A DNA stretch of 64,000 nt from Alistipes onderdonkii. GTDB taxonomy: Bacteria; Bacteroidota; Bacteroidia; Bacteroidales; Rikenellaceae. Both the position numbers and the translations under genes were made by a program. Under the pieces are notes generated by a model, which saw only the letters and a list, made by a program, of their open reading frames with translations, ran no database searches and had not been told where the DNA came from. The first letter of the stretch is position 1. Every line of letters starts with the position of its first letter. Below are positions 34,326 to 41,777 of this stretch, piece after piece. The stretch covers positions 1 to 64,000 of the forward strand of contig NZ_CP102251.1 of NCBI RefSeq assembly GCF_025145285.1, given 5' to 3'.

Positions 34326-34333
34326 TAACTTTG
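34326..34333 (+). promoter_or_regulatory. -7 promoter box for serB
   Basis: TAACTTTG, 43 bp before the serB ATG, in the divergent mscS-serB gap. Confidence 0.6.
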
Positions 34334-34376
34334 TCTACGAATTTACGGAAAAGAAAAAAAGGAAAAACGCTACACG

Positions 34377-35600
34377 ATGCAAAACAACGTCGAAATCATC
34401 CAGATAAACATCTCCGGCGAGGACAAGCCGGGCATGACCTCTTCGCTCACCGAAATACTCGCGCGCTACGACGCCTTCATCCTCGACATAGGCCAGGCCA
34501 ACATCCACCAGTCGCTGACGCTGGGCATCCTGTTCAAGACCACGTCGGACAAGTCGGGCAACATCATGAAGGAGCTGTTGTTCAAGGCATCGGAGCTGGG
34601 CGTGATGATCCGTTTCACCCCCATTTCGGAACAGAACTACGACAACTGGGTCGGCCGGCAGGGCAAGAACCGCTACATCATCACCCTCCTGGGTCGTACG
34701 GTCACGGCACGCCATATCGCCGAAGTGACGCGCGTGGTGGCACAGCACGGGCTGAATATCGACGCCATAAAGCGCCTGACGGGCCGCATCCCGCTCAGCG
34801 AGGACGACCGTGCGGCCAAATCGTGCATCGAACTTTCGGTGCGCGGGTCGCTCACCGACGAGGAGCGCAGCACGATGCAGGAGGGGTTCATGAACCTGTC
34901 GGAAATCGGCCTCGACGTCTCGTTCCAGAAAGACGACATCTACCGCCGCAGCCGCCGCCTGATCTGCTTCGACATGGATTCGACGCTGATCGAGACCGAG
35001 GTGATCGACGAACTGGCCGAGCGCGCCGGCGTAGGCGATGCGGTGCGCGAGATCACGGCACGCGCCATGCGGGGCGAGATCGACTTCCGCGAAAGTTTTA
35101 CCGAGCGCGTGGCCCTGCTCAAGGGGCTCGACGTCTCGGTCATGGAGGAGATAGCCCGTAACCTGCCCATCACCGAAGGGCTGGAGCGCATGATGACGAT
35201 CCTCAAGCGCGTGGGCTATAAAACGGCGATCCTCTCGGGCGGGTTCACCTATTTCGGCAACTACCTGCGCCAGAAATACGGATTCGACTACGTATATGCC
35301 AACGAGCTGGAGATCGAGCAGGGCAAGCTCACGGGGCGCTATGTCGGCGAGGTGGTCGACGGGCGCCGCAAGGCCGAGCTGCTGCGCCTGCTGTGCCAGT
35401 TCGAGGAGATCAACATCGCCCAGTCGGTGGCGGTCGGCGACGGCGCCAACGACCTGCCGATGCTCAACCTCGCGGGCCTGGGCATCGCATTCCATGCAAA
35501 ACCCAAGGTGAAGGCCACGGCCCGCCAGTCCATTTCGACCATCGGCCTGGACGGCATCCTCTATTTCCTCGGCCTGAAGGATTCACGCATCGAACAATAA
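34377..35600 (+). CDS. serB: phosphoserine phosphatase with N-terminal ACT domains
   Basis: The last step of serine synthesis: dephosphorylation of 3-phosphoserine. The 407-aa protein begins with two ACT-like domains (residues about 5-80 and 100-180; NISGEDKPGMTSSLTEIL is the first) for possible serine feedback. The HAD phosphatase follows, with motif I DMDSTLIETEVIDELA (about 200), motif II LSGGFTYFG (about 287) and motif III VGDGANDLPML (about 355). ACT-SerB fusions of this size are usual in the phylum. It heads a short run with the two DUF5689 genes. Confidence 0.94.
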   Translation: MQNNVEIIQINISGEDKPGMTSSLTEILARYDAFILDIGQANIHQSLTLGILFKTTSDKSGNIMKELLFKASELGVMIRFTPISEQNYDNWVGRQGKNRYIITLLGRTVTARHIAEVTRVVAQHGLNIDAIKRLTGRIPLSEDDRAAKSCIELSVRGSLTDEERSTMQEGFMNLSEIGLDVSFQKDDIYRRSRRLICFDMDSTLIETEVIDELAERAGVGDAVREITARAMRGEIDFRESFTERVALLKGLDVSVMEEIARNLPITEGLERMMTILKRVGYKTAILSGGFTYFGNYLRQKYGFDYVYANELEIEQGKLTGRYVGEVVDGRRKAELLRLLCQFEEINIAQSVAVGDGANDLPMLNLAGLGIAFHAKPKVKATARQSISTIGLDGILYFLGLKDSRIEQ

Positions 35601-35604
35601 CCCC

Positions 35605-36366
35605 ATGCGACGGTTGGCGCTGCTCTGTGTGGCCCTGCTCGCGGCGGGGTGCTACGACTCCCGGTTCGGGGAGCGCGGCGACGACGCCACGCCCGAGCCC
35701 GTCACGGCGACCATCCGGCAGCTGCGTGAGAAATTCGCCGGGACGACCTTCCCCGTCACGGGGGACATCGTGGTGTCGGGGCGCGTGACCACCAGCGATT
35801 ACGACGAGAATTTCTACCGCACGTTCTGCATCGAAGAGGACGGAGCGGGGATCGAAGTCATGGCGGGCATAGACCACCTGCACAACGATTTCCCGGAGGG
35901 CTGCCATGTCACGCTCAGGCTCAGGGGCCTGGCGCTGGGCGAAAGCCACGGGGTATTGCAGGCCGGGCGGATGCCCGCCGCAGGAAGCGGTTTCGCGACC
36001 GATTACATAGGGTCGAAAGCGGCGCTGGACGCAGCGGTGACCCGCAACGGGGAGGCGCTGGAACCCATAGCCCCTACCCTGCTGTCGCCCGGCGAACTGA
36101 CGCCGGAGCGATGCGGCACGCTGGTGCGGATCGGGGCTCTGGGCTACACTCCCGAAGACCTTACGCCCGGGACATGGGCCGGATACAAGCGTTTCACGGA
36201 CGACACAGGCGCGGCGGTCTACACTTATGTGCGCAGCTACGCCCGGTTTGCGGACGACGAGGTGCCCGTCGGCCGCTGTACGCTCACGGGAATCCTGCAA
36301 TACGACGCCACCGGGGAAGGGCGTTACATCCTCAAACTGCGCGATGAAAACGATTGTACCCGTTAA
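35605..36366 (+). CDS. DUF5689 lipoprotein, copy 1
   Basis: The 253-aa product has a lipoprotein signal (lipobox LAAGC, about residue 16) and a DUF5689 domain: TIRQLREKFAGTTFPVT, DIVVSGRVTTSDYDENFYRTFCIEEDGAGIEV split by a turn, and the C-terminal LTGILQYDATGEGRYILKLRD. DUF5689 resembles an OB-fold and is common in Bacteroidetes surface proteins; function unknown. It starts 4 bp after serB and overlaps copy 2 by 23 bp. Confidence 0.78.
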   Translation: MRRLALLCVALLAAGCYDSRFGERGDDATPEPVTATIRQLREKFAGTTFPVTGDIVVSGRVTTSDYDENFYRTFCIEEDGAGIEVMAGIDHLHNDFPEGCHVTLRLRGLALGESHGVLQAGRMPAAGSGFATDYIGSKAALDAAVTRNGEALEPIAPTLLSPGELTPERCGTLVRIGALGYTPEDLTPGTWAGYKRFTDDTGAAVYTYVRSYARFADDEVPVGRCTLTGILQYDATGEGRYILKLRDENDCTR

Positions 36367-37225
36367 CCGGCTCCCGGCGATATCCCGCACGGCACTCCGG
36401 ACGGCCGTGTCCGTCGTGCTGGCGTTGGCTGTCCTCGCCGGGTGCGACAAGGCATCGGGGCTGGAATTCGACGACGATCCACCGGCGGGGACGGCCACGA
36501 TCGCTGCGCTCAAATCGCGGTGCACGGGAGAGCAGGCCGCCGTCACGGAGGACATCACGGTCGAAGGCGTGGTGACGGGCAACGACCTCTACGGAGAATT
36601 CTACAAAACACTGGTCGTCGAAGACACGAGCGGCGGAATTTCGATAGCCGTGGACGCCACGGAACTCTACGTCGACTACCCGGTCGGCACGGCGGTCACG
36701 ATCCATTGCAACGGGCTGTTCCTGTGCGACTACGGCGGCAAGGTAATGCTTGGCACGCGCCCCACGGGCGAATATGCCGGGCCGGGGAGGATACCTCCGG
36801 CGGAGGCGGCGCTGTACCTGCGGCAGAAGCAGGCGGAAACCAGGCCCCTACGACCTCGGACGCTCACGTTCGGGGAGGTAGACATGCGGCATACCGACAC
36901 CTACGTGCATTTCGAAGGAGTGCGGTTCGTGCAGCAGGGCAACTGGTGCGACCCCGATCCCGAGACCGGACGCCCCGCGACGACGGAGCGGCAGATAGCG
37001 GATGCCTCGGGACGGGAATTCACCGTCCGCACGGCGGGCACATGCACCTATGCAACGGAGCCCGTACCGCAGGGCACAGGCTCCGTATATGGGATAATCG
37101 ACTATTTCAACGGAAAATACACGCTCCGCATCGCCAACCGCGAGGTGGATTTCGCTACGGTTGCAGCGCGTCCCACAGCATGTCCTTCAAGCGGGGGATA
37201 TTCAGCCCCGAAACCGACGAGATAA
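36344..37225 (+). CDS. DUF5689 lipoprotein, copy 2
   Basis: The 293-aa paralogue of the preceding protein has lipobox LAGC (about residue 33). It shares the DUF5689 pattern: ATIAALKSRCTGEQAAVTED, then ITVEGVVTGNDLYGEFYKTL and VEDTSGGISIAVD. The ATG lies inside the end of copy 1, giving a 23-bp overlap. The 3' end runs 71 bp into the convergent obgE, so its last ~20 residues (PTACPSSGGYSAPKPTR) are encoded antisense to the obgE C-terminus. That extension may be a recent loss of the original stop. Confidence 0.72.
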   Translation: MKTIVPVNRLPAISRTALRTAVSVVLALAVLAGCDKASGLEFDDDPPAGTATIAALKSRCTGEQAAVTEDITVEGVVTGNDLYGEFYKTLVVEDTSGGISIAVDATELYVDYPVGTAVTIHCNGLFLCDYGGKVMLGTRPTGEYAGPGRIPPAEAALYLRQKQAETRPLRPRTLTFGEVDMRHTDTYVHFEGVRFVQQGNWCDPDPETGRPATTERQIADASGREFTVRTAGTCTYATEPVPQGTGSVYGIIDYFNGKYTLRIANREVDFATVAARPTACPSSGGYSAPKPTR

Positions 37226-38168
37226 ACACCGACGGGACGCCTTCGGGCAGGTGGGATTTCATCTCTTCGATCAGTTCGTCGTCCAGCATATCGCATTTGG
37301 TGATGGCCAGCAGCCGCTGTTTGTCGAGCAGTTCGGGGTTGTACTGCGTAAGCTCGCCCAGCAGAACCGCGTAATCGCGTTTGAGGTCGTCGCTGTCGGC
37401 CGGGATCATGAACAGCAGCACCGAGTTGCGCTCGATGTGGCGCAGGAAGCGCGTGCCCAGGCCGCGGCCCTCGTGCGCCCCCTCGATGATACCCGGAATG
37501 TCGGCCATGACGAACGACTTGTGGTCACGCACCTCGACGATGCCCAGGTTGGGTTCGAGCGTGGTGAAAGCATAGTTGGCGATCTTGGGTTTGGCAGCCG
37601 AGACCACCGAGAGCAAGGTGCTCTTGCCCGCATTGGGGAACCCGACCAGCCCGACGTCGGCCAAGACCTTCAGTTCGAGGATGAAGGTGCCTTCGTCGCC
37701 CTCCTCGCCCGGCTGCGCATAGCGCGGCGTCTGGTTCGTGGCGCTCTTGAAATGCCAGTTTCCGAGGCCGCCCCGGCCGCCTTTGAGCAGTACGAGCTGT
37801 TCGCCGTCGGCCGTCACCTCGCCGACATCTTCGGTGAGCGTGGTGCCGTCCTCCTGTTCGACCACACGCCGGGCGACCGTGCCCAGCGGCACGGGGATGA
37901 CGATGTCCCGGGCGTCCCGGCCCGACGAGCGGGCTCCCGAGCCGCACTGCCCGTCCTCGGCGAACTGGTGGCGCTGGTATTTGAGGTGGATAAGCGTCCA
38001 GTACTGGCTGTCGCCCTGCAGGACGATGCTACCGCCCTTGCCGCCGTCGCCGCCGTCGGGGCCGCCGAAAGCCACGAATTTTTCACGGCGGAAATGCGCC
38101 GAGCCGGCCCCTCCGTGTCCCGAACGGGCAAATATTTTCACGTAATCTACAAAGTTCGAACCTGCCAT
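37155..38168 (-). CDS. obgE: GTPase ObgE/CgtA
   Basis: A 337-aa essential GTPase involved in 50S ribosome assembly and stress control. The Gly-rich Obg fold is at residues 1-155 (GGPDGGDGGKGGS). The G domain follows with G1 GFPNAGKST, G2 region YAFTTLEPNLG, G3 DIPGIIEGA and G4 TKCD. It lacks the long C-terminal tail of some Obg proteins, as is usual in the phylum. The ATG lies 20 bp from a -7 box that is also the attachment core of the adjacent conjugative element, so its upstream promoter region now belongs to the element. Confidence 0.95.
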   Translation of the reverse strand: MAGSNFVDYVKIFARSGHGGAGSAHFRREKFVAFGGPDGGDGGKGGSIVLQGDSQYWTLIHLKYQRHQFAEDGQCGSGARSSGRDARDIVIPVPLGTVARRVVEQEDGTTLTEDVGEVTADGEQLVLLKGGRGGLGNWHFKSATNQTPRYAQPGEEGDEGTFILELKVLADVGLVGFPNAGKSTLLSVVSAAKPKIANYAFTTLEPNLGIVEVRDHKSFVMADIPGIIEGAHEGRGLGTRFLRHIERNSVLLFMIPADSDDLKRDYAVLLGELTQYNPELLDKQRLLAITKCDMLDDELIEEMKSHLPEGVPSVFISSVSGLNIPRLKDMLWDALQP

Positions 38169-38186
38169 ACCTTGATTATTTGATGC

Positions 38187-38196
38187 GCAAAGTTAC
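38187..38196 (-). promoter_or_regulatory. obgE -7 box coinciding with the ICE left attachment core
   Basis: On the reverse strand this reads GTAACTTTGC. It fits both the CTnDOT attachment consensus GTANNTTTGC and, as TAACTTTG (38188-38195), the -7 promoter box of obgE. Host sequence lies to the left (obgE start at 38168) and element sequence to the right (integrase at 38516). Confidence 0.7.
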
Positions 38197-38515
38197 TACA
38201 AAAAAGTGAAATGCGGAAAGATATAGTGATAGAATTGAGTTACAAGGGTTTTGGTTGAAGTGGCGATAATCCGTGAAGCCATTACAATCCCTGCCGAAGC
38301 CAAATCCTGACGCCGCTACGTTACTTGTTCGTAACCATGCCCGAAAATGCGACAAACGGGTACGAATAGCGAAACAAGGCTCTAAGGAATAGTGAGTTAT
38401 CCATAACTCATGCGAAAAATCAGGTTACGGAAAAAGATTGCGCCGTTCCTCCCCGTTTTGCGTACCAACACCGGACTCTTCACCAACTAATTTTGAAACC
38501 CAAAAATTAAGGACA
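38197..38515. other. non-coding left end of the ICE
   Basis: No gene. It should contain the IntDOT arm-type binding sites and the integrase promoter. One clear palindrome is visible, GAGTTAT-CC-ATAACTC at 38394-38409, about 107 bp before the integrase ATG. Confidence 0.5.
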
Positions 38516-39751
38516 ATGAAGAGTACATTTTCAGTAATCTACTACCTCAAGCGTCAGGTAGTGAAAAAGGACGGGACAGTTCCCGTCATGGGACGCATCA
38601 CGGTGGACGGCAGCCAGACACAGTTCAGCTGCAAACTGACTGTCGATCCGAAACTGTGGGACACCAAAGGTGGACGTGTCACGGGCAGAAGCACGGCGGC
38701 ACTCGAAACGAACCGTATGCTTGACAAGATGCGGGTACGCATCAACAGGCATTATCAGGAAATCATGGAGCGTGACAACTTCGTCACGGCGGAGAAGGTG
38801 AAGAACGCCTTTCTCGGACTGGAACACCGCTACCACACGCTGATGCAGGTGTTCCGCCAGCACAACGAGGACTACGAGAAGCAGGTGGAGGCAGGCATGA
38901 AAGCCAAAGGCACGCTGCTGAAGTACCGCACCGTTTACAAGCACATGCAAGAGTTCCTCGACATCCGCTACCATGTGAAGGACATCGCCCTAAAAGAGCT
39001 TACCCCGGCTTTCATCTCCGACTTCGAGATGTTCCTGCGCACGGACAAGCACTGCTGCACCAATACCGTGTGGCTGTACGTCTGCCCGTTACGGACGATG
39101 GTATTCATCGCCATCAACAACGAGTGGCTGACGCGCGACCCGTTCCGCGAGTATGAAATCAAGAAGGAGGAAACAACACGCAGTTTCCTGACCAAAGATG
39201 AGATCCGCCTGCTGATGGAGGGGAAACTGAAAAACGCCAAACAGGAATTGTACCGCGACCTCTACCTGTTCTGCGCCTTCACGGGGCTGTCGTTCGCGGA
39301 TATGCGCAACCTTACGGAAGAGAATATCCGCACCTACTTCGACGAACACGAGTGGATAAACATCAACCGCCAGAAAACGGGCGTGGTGTCCAACATCCGC
39401 CTGCTCGACATCGCCAACCGCATAATCGGCAAATACCGGGGACTGTGCGGGGACGGCAGGATATTTCCCGTTCCGCATTATAACACGTGCCTTGCCGGTA
39501 TCCGTGCCGTCGCCAAGCGTTGCGGCATCACCAAGCATATCACGTGGCATCAGAGCCGCCACACGGCAGCCACGACGATATTCCTCTCCAACGGTGTTCC
39601 CATCGAAACGGTCAGCTCCATGCTCGGACACAAGAGCATAAAGACGACGCAGATTTACGCAAAGATAACCAAAGAGAAGCTCAATCAGGACATGGAGAAC
39701 CTTGCCGCAAGATTGAACGGCGTCGAGGAATTTGCAGGTTGCACCATCTAA
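38516..39751 (+). CDS. intDOT: tyrosine integrase IntDOT
   Basis: Catalyses integration and excision of the element. The 411-aa length is that of IntDOT. An N-terminal arm-binding and SAM-like core-binding region (residues 1-215) precedes the catalytic domain. The usual first catalytic Arg is replaced by Ser in TGLSFADM, as is known for IntDOT. The HxxR pair is seen in HQSRHTAAT, the second His in LGHKSIKTT, and the nucleophile Tyr in IYAKIT near residue 381. The open frame extends upstream, but MKSTFSVIYYLKRQVV is the family start. Confidence 0.95.
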   Translation: MKSTFSVIYYLKRQVVKKDGTVPVMGRITVDGSQTQFSCKLTVDPKLWDTKGGRVTGRSTAALETNRMLDKMRVRINRHYQEIMERDNFVTAEKVKNAFLGLEHRYHTLMQVFRQHNEDYEKQVEAGMKAKGTLLKYRTVYKHMQEFLDIRYHVKDIALKELTPAFISDFEMFLRTDKHCCTNTVWLYVCPLRTMVFIAINNEWLTRDPFREYEIKKEETTRSFLTKDEIRLLMEGKLKNAKQELYRDLYLFCAFTGLSFADMRNLTEENIRTYFDEHEWININRQKTGVVSNIRLLDIANRIIGKYRGLCGDGRIFPVPHYNTCLAGIRAVAKRCGITKHITWHQSRHTAATTIFLSNGVPIETVSSMLGHKSIKTTQIYAKITKEKLNQDMENLAARLNGVEEFAGCTI

Positions 39752-39762
39752 AAAGAAAAGCC

Positions 39763-40125
39763 ATGAAACGTGACACAATCATCATCGAGGACAAGGCAGT
39801 CAGCGTAACCGGTAACGACGTGTGGATGACCGCCACCGAAATAGCCGGATTGTTCCATACGACCGTCCCGGCAGTGAACGCCGCCATCAGAGCCGTCCGC
39901 AAGTCGGACGTGCTGAACGACTACGAGGTGTGCCGCTACATGCAGCTTGAAAACGGGCTGCACGCGGACGTGTACGCCCTTGAAATCATCATCCCGGTCG
40001 CTTTCAGGGTGAATACCTACAACACCCACCTGTTCCGCACATGGCTGGTGGGAAAGGCACTCTCACAAGAGAAACGGCAGACATACGTGATGTTCATACA
40101 GAACGGAAAAGCCGGGTATTGCTGA
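39763..40125 (+). CDS. RhuM-like DNA-binding protein
   Basis: The 120-aa product (MKRDTIIIEDKAVSVTG) contains a helix-turn-helix-like stretch TATEIAGLFHTTVPAVNAAI (about 23-42) and resembles the N-terminal part of the RhuM family. It begins 11 bp after the integrase gene and is probably co-transcribed with it. I do not recall it in the original CTnDOT, so its role in regulation is unknown. A terminator follows. Confidence 0.65.
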   Translation: MKRDTIIIEDKAVSVTGNDVWMTATEIAGLFHTTVPAVNAAIRAVRKSDVLNDYEVCRYMQLENGLHADVYALEIIIPVAFRVNTYNTHLFRTWLVGKALSQEKRQTYVMFIQNGKAGYC

Positions 40126-40147
40126 TTGCACATACCCCATAAGACAA

Positions 40148-40190
40148 GTAAACGGGTAGCACCACAAAAGGTGTCACCCGTTTACTTTTT
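40148..40190 (+). terminator. intrinsic terminator after integrase operon
   Basis: A 10-bp stem (GTAAACGGGT / ACCCGTTTAC) extended by CACC/GGTG around an ACAAAAG loop, followed by five T. It separates the integrase operon from the convergent HTH genes. Confidence 0.85.
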
Positions 40191-40202
40191 CATGAAACCG
40201 CC

Positions 40203-40508
40203 TCACTCCAGCGGCTTGCGGTAGTTCGCTTCCAGTACCCCGCGCAGCCCCGTTTCCGGGTAAAGCACCTTCCCTCCCAAAAGTATGAAGGGCAACACGC
40301 GGTTGTTGCGGTATTCCTGCAAGGTGCGCCGGCTCACACGGAGCAGTTCCGACACCTCGCCGTCCGTCAGGTAACGTTCCCCGTCCAGCGGAGGACGGTA
40401 GCTTTCCAGAAATGCGGACAGCCATTTCGAGCCTTTGCGCATATCCTGCACCACAGAGGCTATCGGCTCGTCTTCCATCGTAAAAACATCGTTGTTCTCG
40501 TTCATCAT
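40203..40508 (-). CDS. HTH (excisionase-type) DNA-binding protein
   Basis: A 101-aa MerR/excisionase-like protein. The winged HTH is seen as LTDGEVSELLRVSRRTLQEY (about 48-67), followed by LPFILLGGKVLYP. Such small proteins bend DNA at attachment sites or regulate mobile elements. The frame is open further upstream; the ATG at 40508 is chosen. It forms a pair with a similar gene 31 bp upstream on the same strand. Confidence 0.78.
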   Translation of the reverse strand: MMNENNDVFTMEDEPIASVVQDMRKGSKWLSAFLESYRPPLDGERYLTDGEVSELLRVSRRTLQEYRNNRVLPFILLGGKVLYPETGLRGVLEANYRKPLE

Positions 40509-40539
40509 AACTTCGGATTCAGTGGGTGAATAAATCAAA

Positions 40540-40839
40540 TCATCTGCCGTGCGGATAGAGCGTGCCGACAAGCGGTATCAGCCGCTTCACCTCCTCTGGC
40601 TTGTAATAGAACCTGCGGTTTATCTGCGAGTAGCCGATAAGCCGCCTGTCACGCAGCGTCTGCAACGTGCGCGGGCTTATTCTCAACTGCCCGCAGACCT
40701 CCTCGCCCGTGAGCCATCTTTCCATGCGCCCCGTGTCGCTTTTGCGCCTCAGGGCGGCGACCTTCTCCGAGAGTGCGCCGAATGCCGCCACCATCATCTC
40801 GAAAGTCTTTTTCTCGATAGATACTATTTCCATATTCAT
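40540..40839 (-). CDS. HTH (excisionase-type) DNA-binding protein
   Basis: A 99-aa protein with an N-terminal helical segment (FEMMVAAFGALSEKVAALR) and an excisionase-like HTH (LTGEEVCGQLRISPRTLQTL, about 43-62; then YSQINRRFYYKPEEV). It is a paralogue of the neighbouring gene and of xis2d. It is divergent from xis2c; the gap between them contains a perfect palindrome at 40958-40972. It may influence excision or its own expression. Confidence 0.78.
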   Translation of the reverse strand: MNMEIVSIEKKTFEMMVAAFGALSEKVAALRRKSDTGRMERWLTGEEVCGQLRISPRTLQTLRDRRLIGYSQINRRFYYKPEEVKRLIPLVGTLYPHGR

Positions 40840-40957
40840 GTCATTTAGAGTTTGCCGCAAAGGTAACGAAACGGCATACAAGACGTATCGTTTTCCGCTG
40901 AAAGGCTGCCTGTTGCGCCGTTTGACCGGGTTACGGAGCCATCTTCCGCAAAAATCT

Positions 40958-40972
40958 TACGTGAGTCACGTA
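40958..40972. promoter_or_regulatory. perfect palindrome upstream of xis2c (candidate RteC site)
   Basis: TACGTGA-G-TCACGTA lies 69 bp before the xis2c ATG in the divergent gap. In CTnDOT, RteC activates the excision operon by binding inverted half-sites upstream of the xis2c promoter. That this palindrome is that site is an inference. Confidence 0.5.
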
Positions 40973-41040
40973 GTGAGTTGTTAAAGCCCCTTTTGTTTAT
41001 TGCCGAATTTTGTCGCAGAAACAAAAAGAAAGGACTGAAC

Positions 41041-41403
41041 ATGAAAGTGATAACAATGGAAAGTTCCGCCTACAAGGAGATGATGGCGCAGATTGCGAAC
41101 ATCGCAGGGTACATCCGCGAGGCAAGGGACGAGAAGAAACGGAAGCGGGAAACCGAAGACAAGCTGCTTGACACGGCACAGGCGGCGAAGATGCTCAACG
41201 TGAGCAAGCGCACCATGCAGCGTATGCGCACCGACCACCGTATCGAGTATGTGGTGGTACGCGGAAGCTGCCGCTACCGCCTTTCCGAGATACTGCGGCT
41301 ATTGGAGGACAACACAGTAAGGAACGAGGAAGGGACAATAGACACCCTGTTCCACAACCACACGCTGCGCACGGGCGGCAAACCAAAAGGAAGGAGGACA
41401 TAG
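41041..41403 (+). CDS. xis2c: excision protein Xis2c
   Basis: The first gene of the CTnDOT excision operon. The 120-aa protein has an excisionase-type HTH (LLDTAQAAKMLNVSKRTMQR, about 44-63; then VVVRGSCRYRLSEI) preceded by a charged helix (REARDEKKRKRETEDK). Xis2c and Xis2d act as recombination directionality factors with IntDOT. The ATG follows an A-rich leader (AAAAAGAAAGGACTGAAC). It lies 3 bp before xis2d. Confidence 0.85.
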   Translation: MKVITMESSAYKEMMAQIANIAGYIREARDEKKRKRETEDKLLDTAQAAKMLNVSKRTMQRMRTDHRIEYVVVRGSCRYRLSEILRLLEDNTVRNEEGTIDTLFHNHTLRTGGKPKGRRT

Positions 41404-41406
41404 GTC

Positions 41407-41757
41407 ATGGAACTGCTCACACGAAACAACTTCGAGGGCTGGATGCAGAAGCTGATGGAACGGCTCGACCGTCAGGACGAACTGCTGCTGGCGATGAAGG
41501 CTGAGGGGAAACAGCCCACTATCACGGAAAGCATCCGCCTTTTCGACAATCAGGATTTGTGCATGTTGCTCCAGATAAGCAAACGCACCCTCCAACGCTA
41601 CCGCAGCGTAGGCGCATTGCCCTACAAGACGCTGGGCAAGAAGACCTATTACAGCGAGGAGGACGTGCTGACATTCCTTTCCAACCATATCAAGGACTTC
41701 AAAAAGGAAGATATAGCCTTCTACAAGGCTCGTATCCATAATTTCTTTCATAAATAA
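41407..41757 (+). CDS. xis2d: excision protein Xis2d
   Basis: A 116-aa basic protein with an excisionase-like HTH (LCMLLQISKRTLQRYRSVG, about 50-68; then LPYKTLGKKTYYSEEDV). By position and type this is Xis2d, the second directionality factor needed with Xis2c for excision. Gap to orf3 is 20 bp. Confidence 0.85.
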   Translation: MELLTRNNFEGWMQKLMERLDRQDELLLAMKAEGKQPTITESIRLFDNQDLCMLLQISKRTLQRYRSVGALPYKTLGKKTYYSEEDVLTFLSNHIKDFKKEDIAFYKARIHNFFHK

Positions 41758-41777
41758 CCCATTAAAACATTTTTCAG

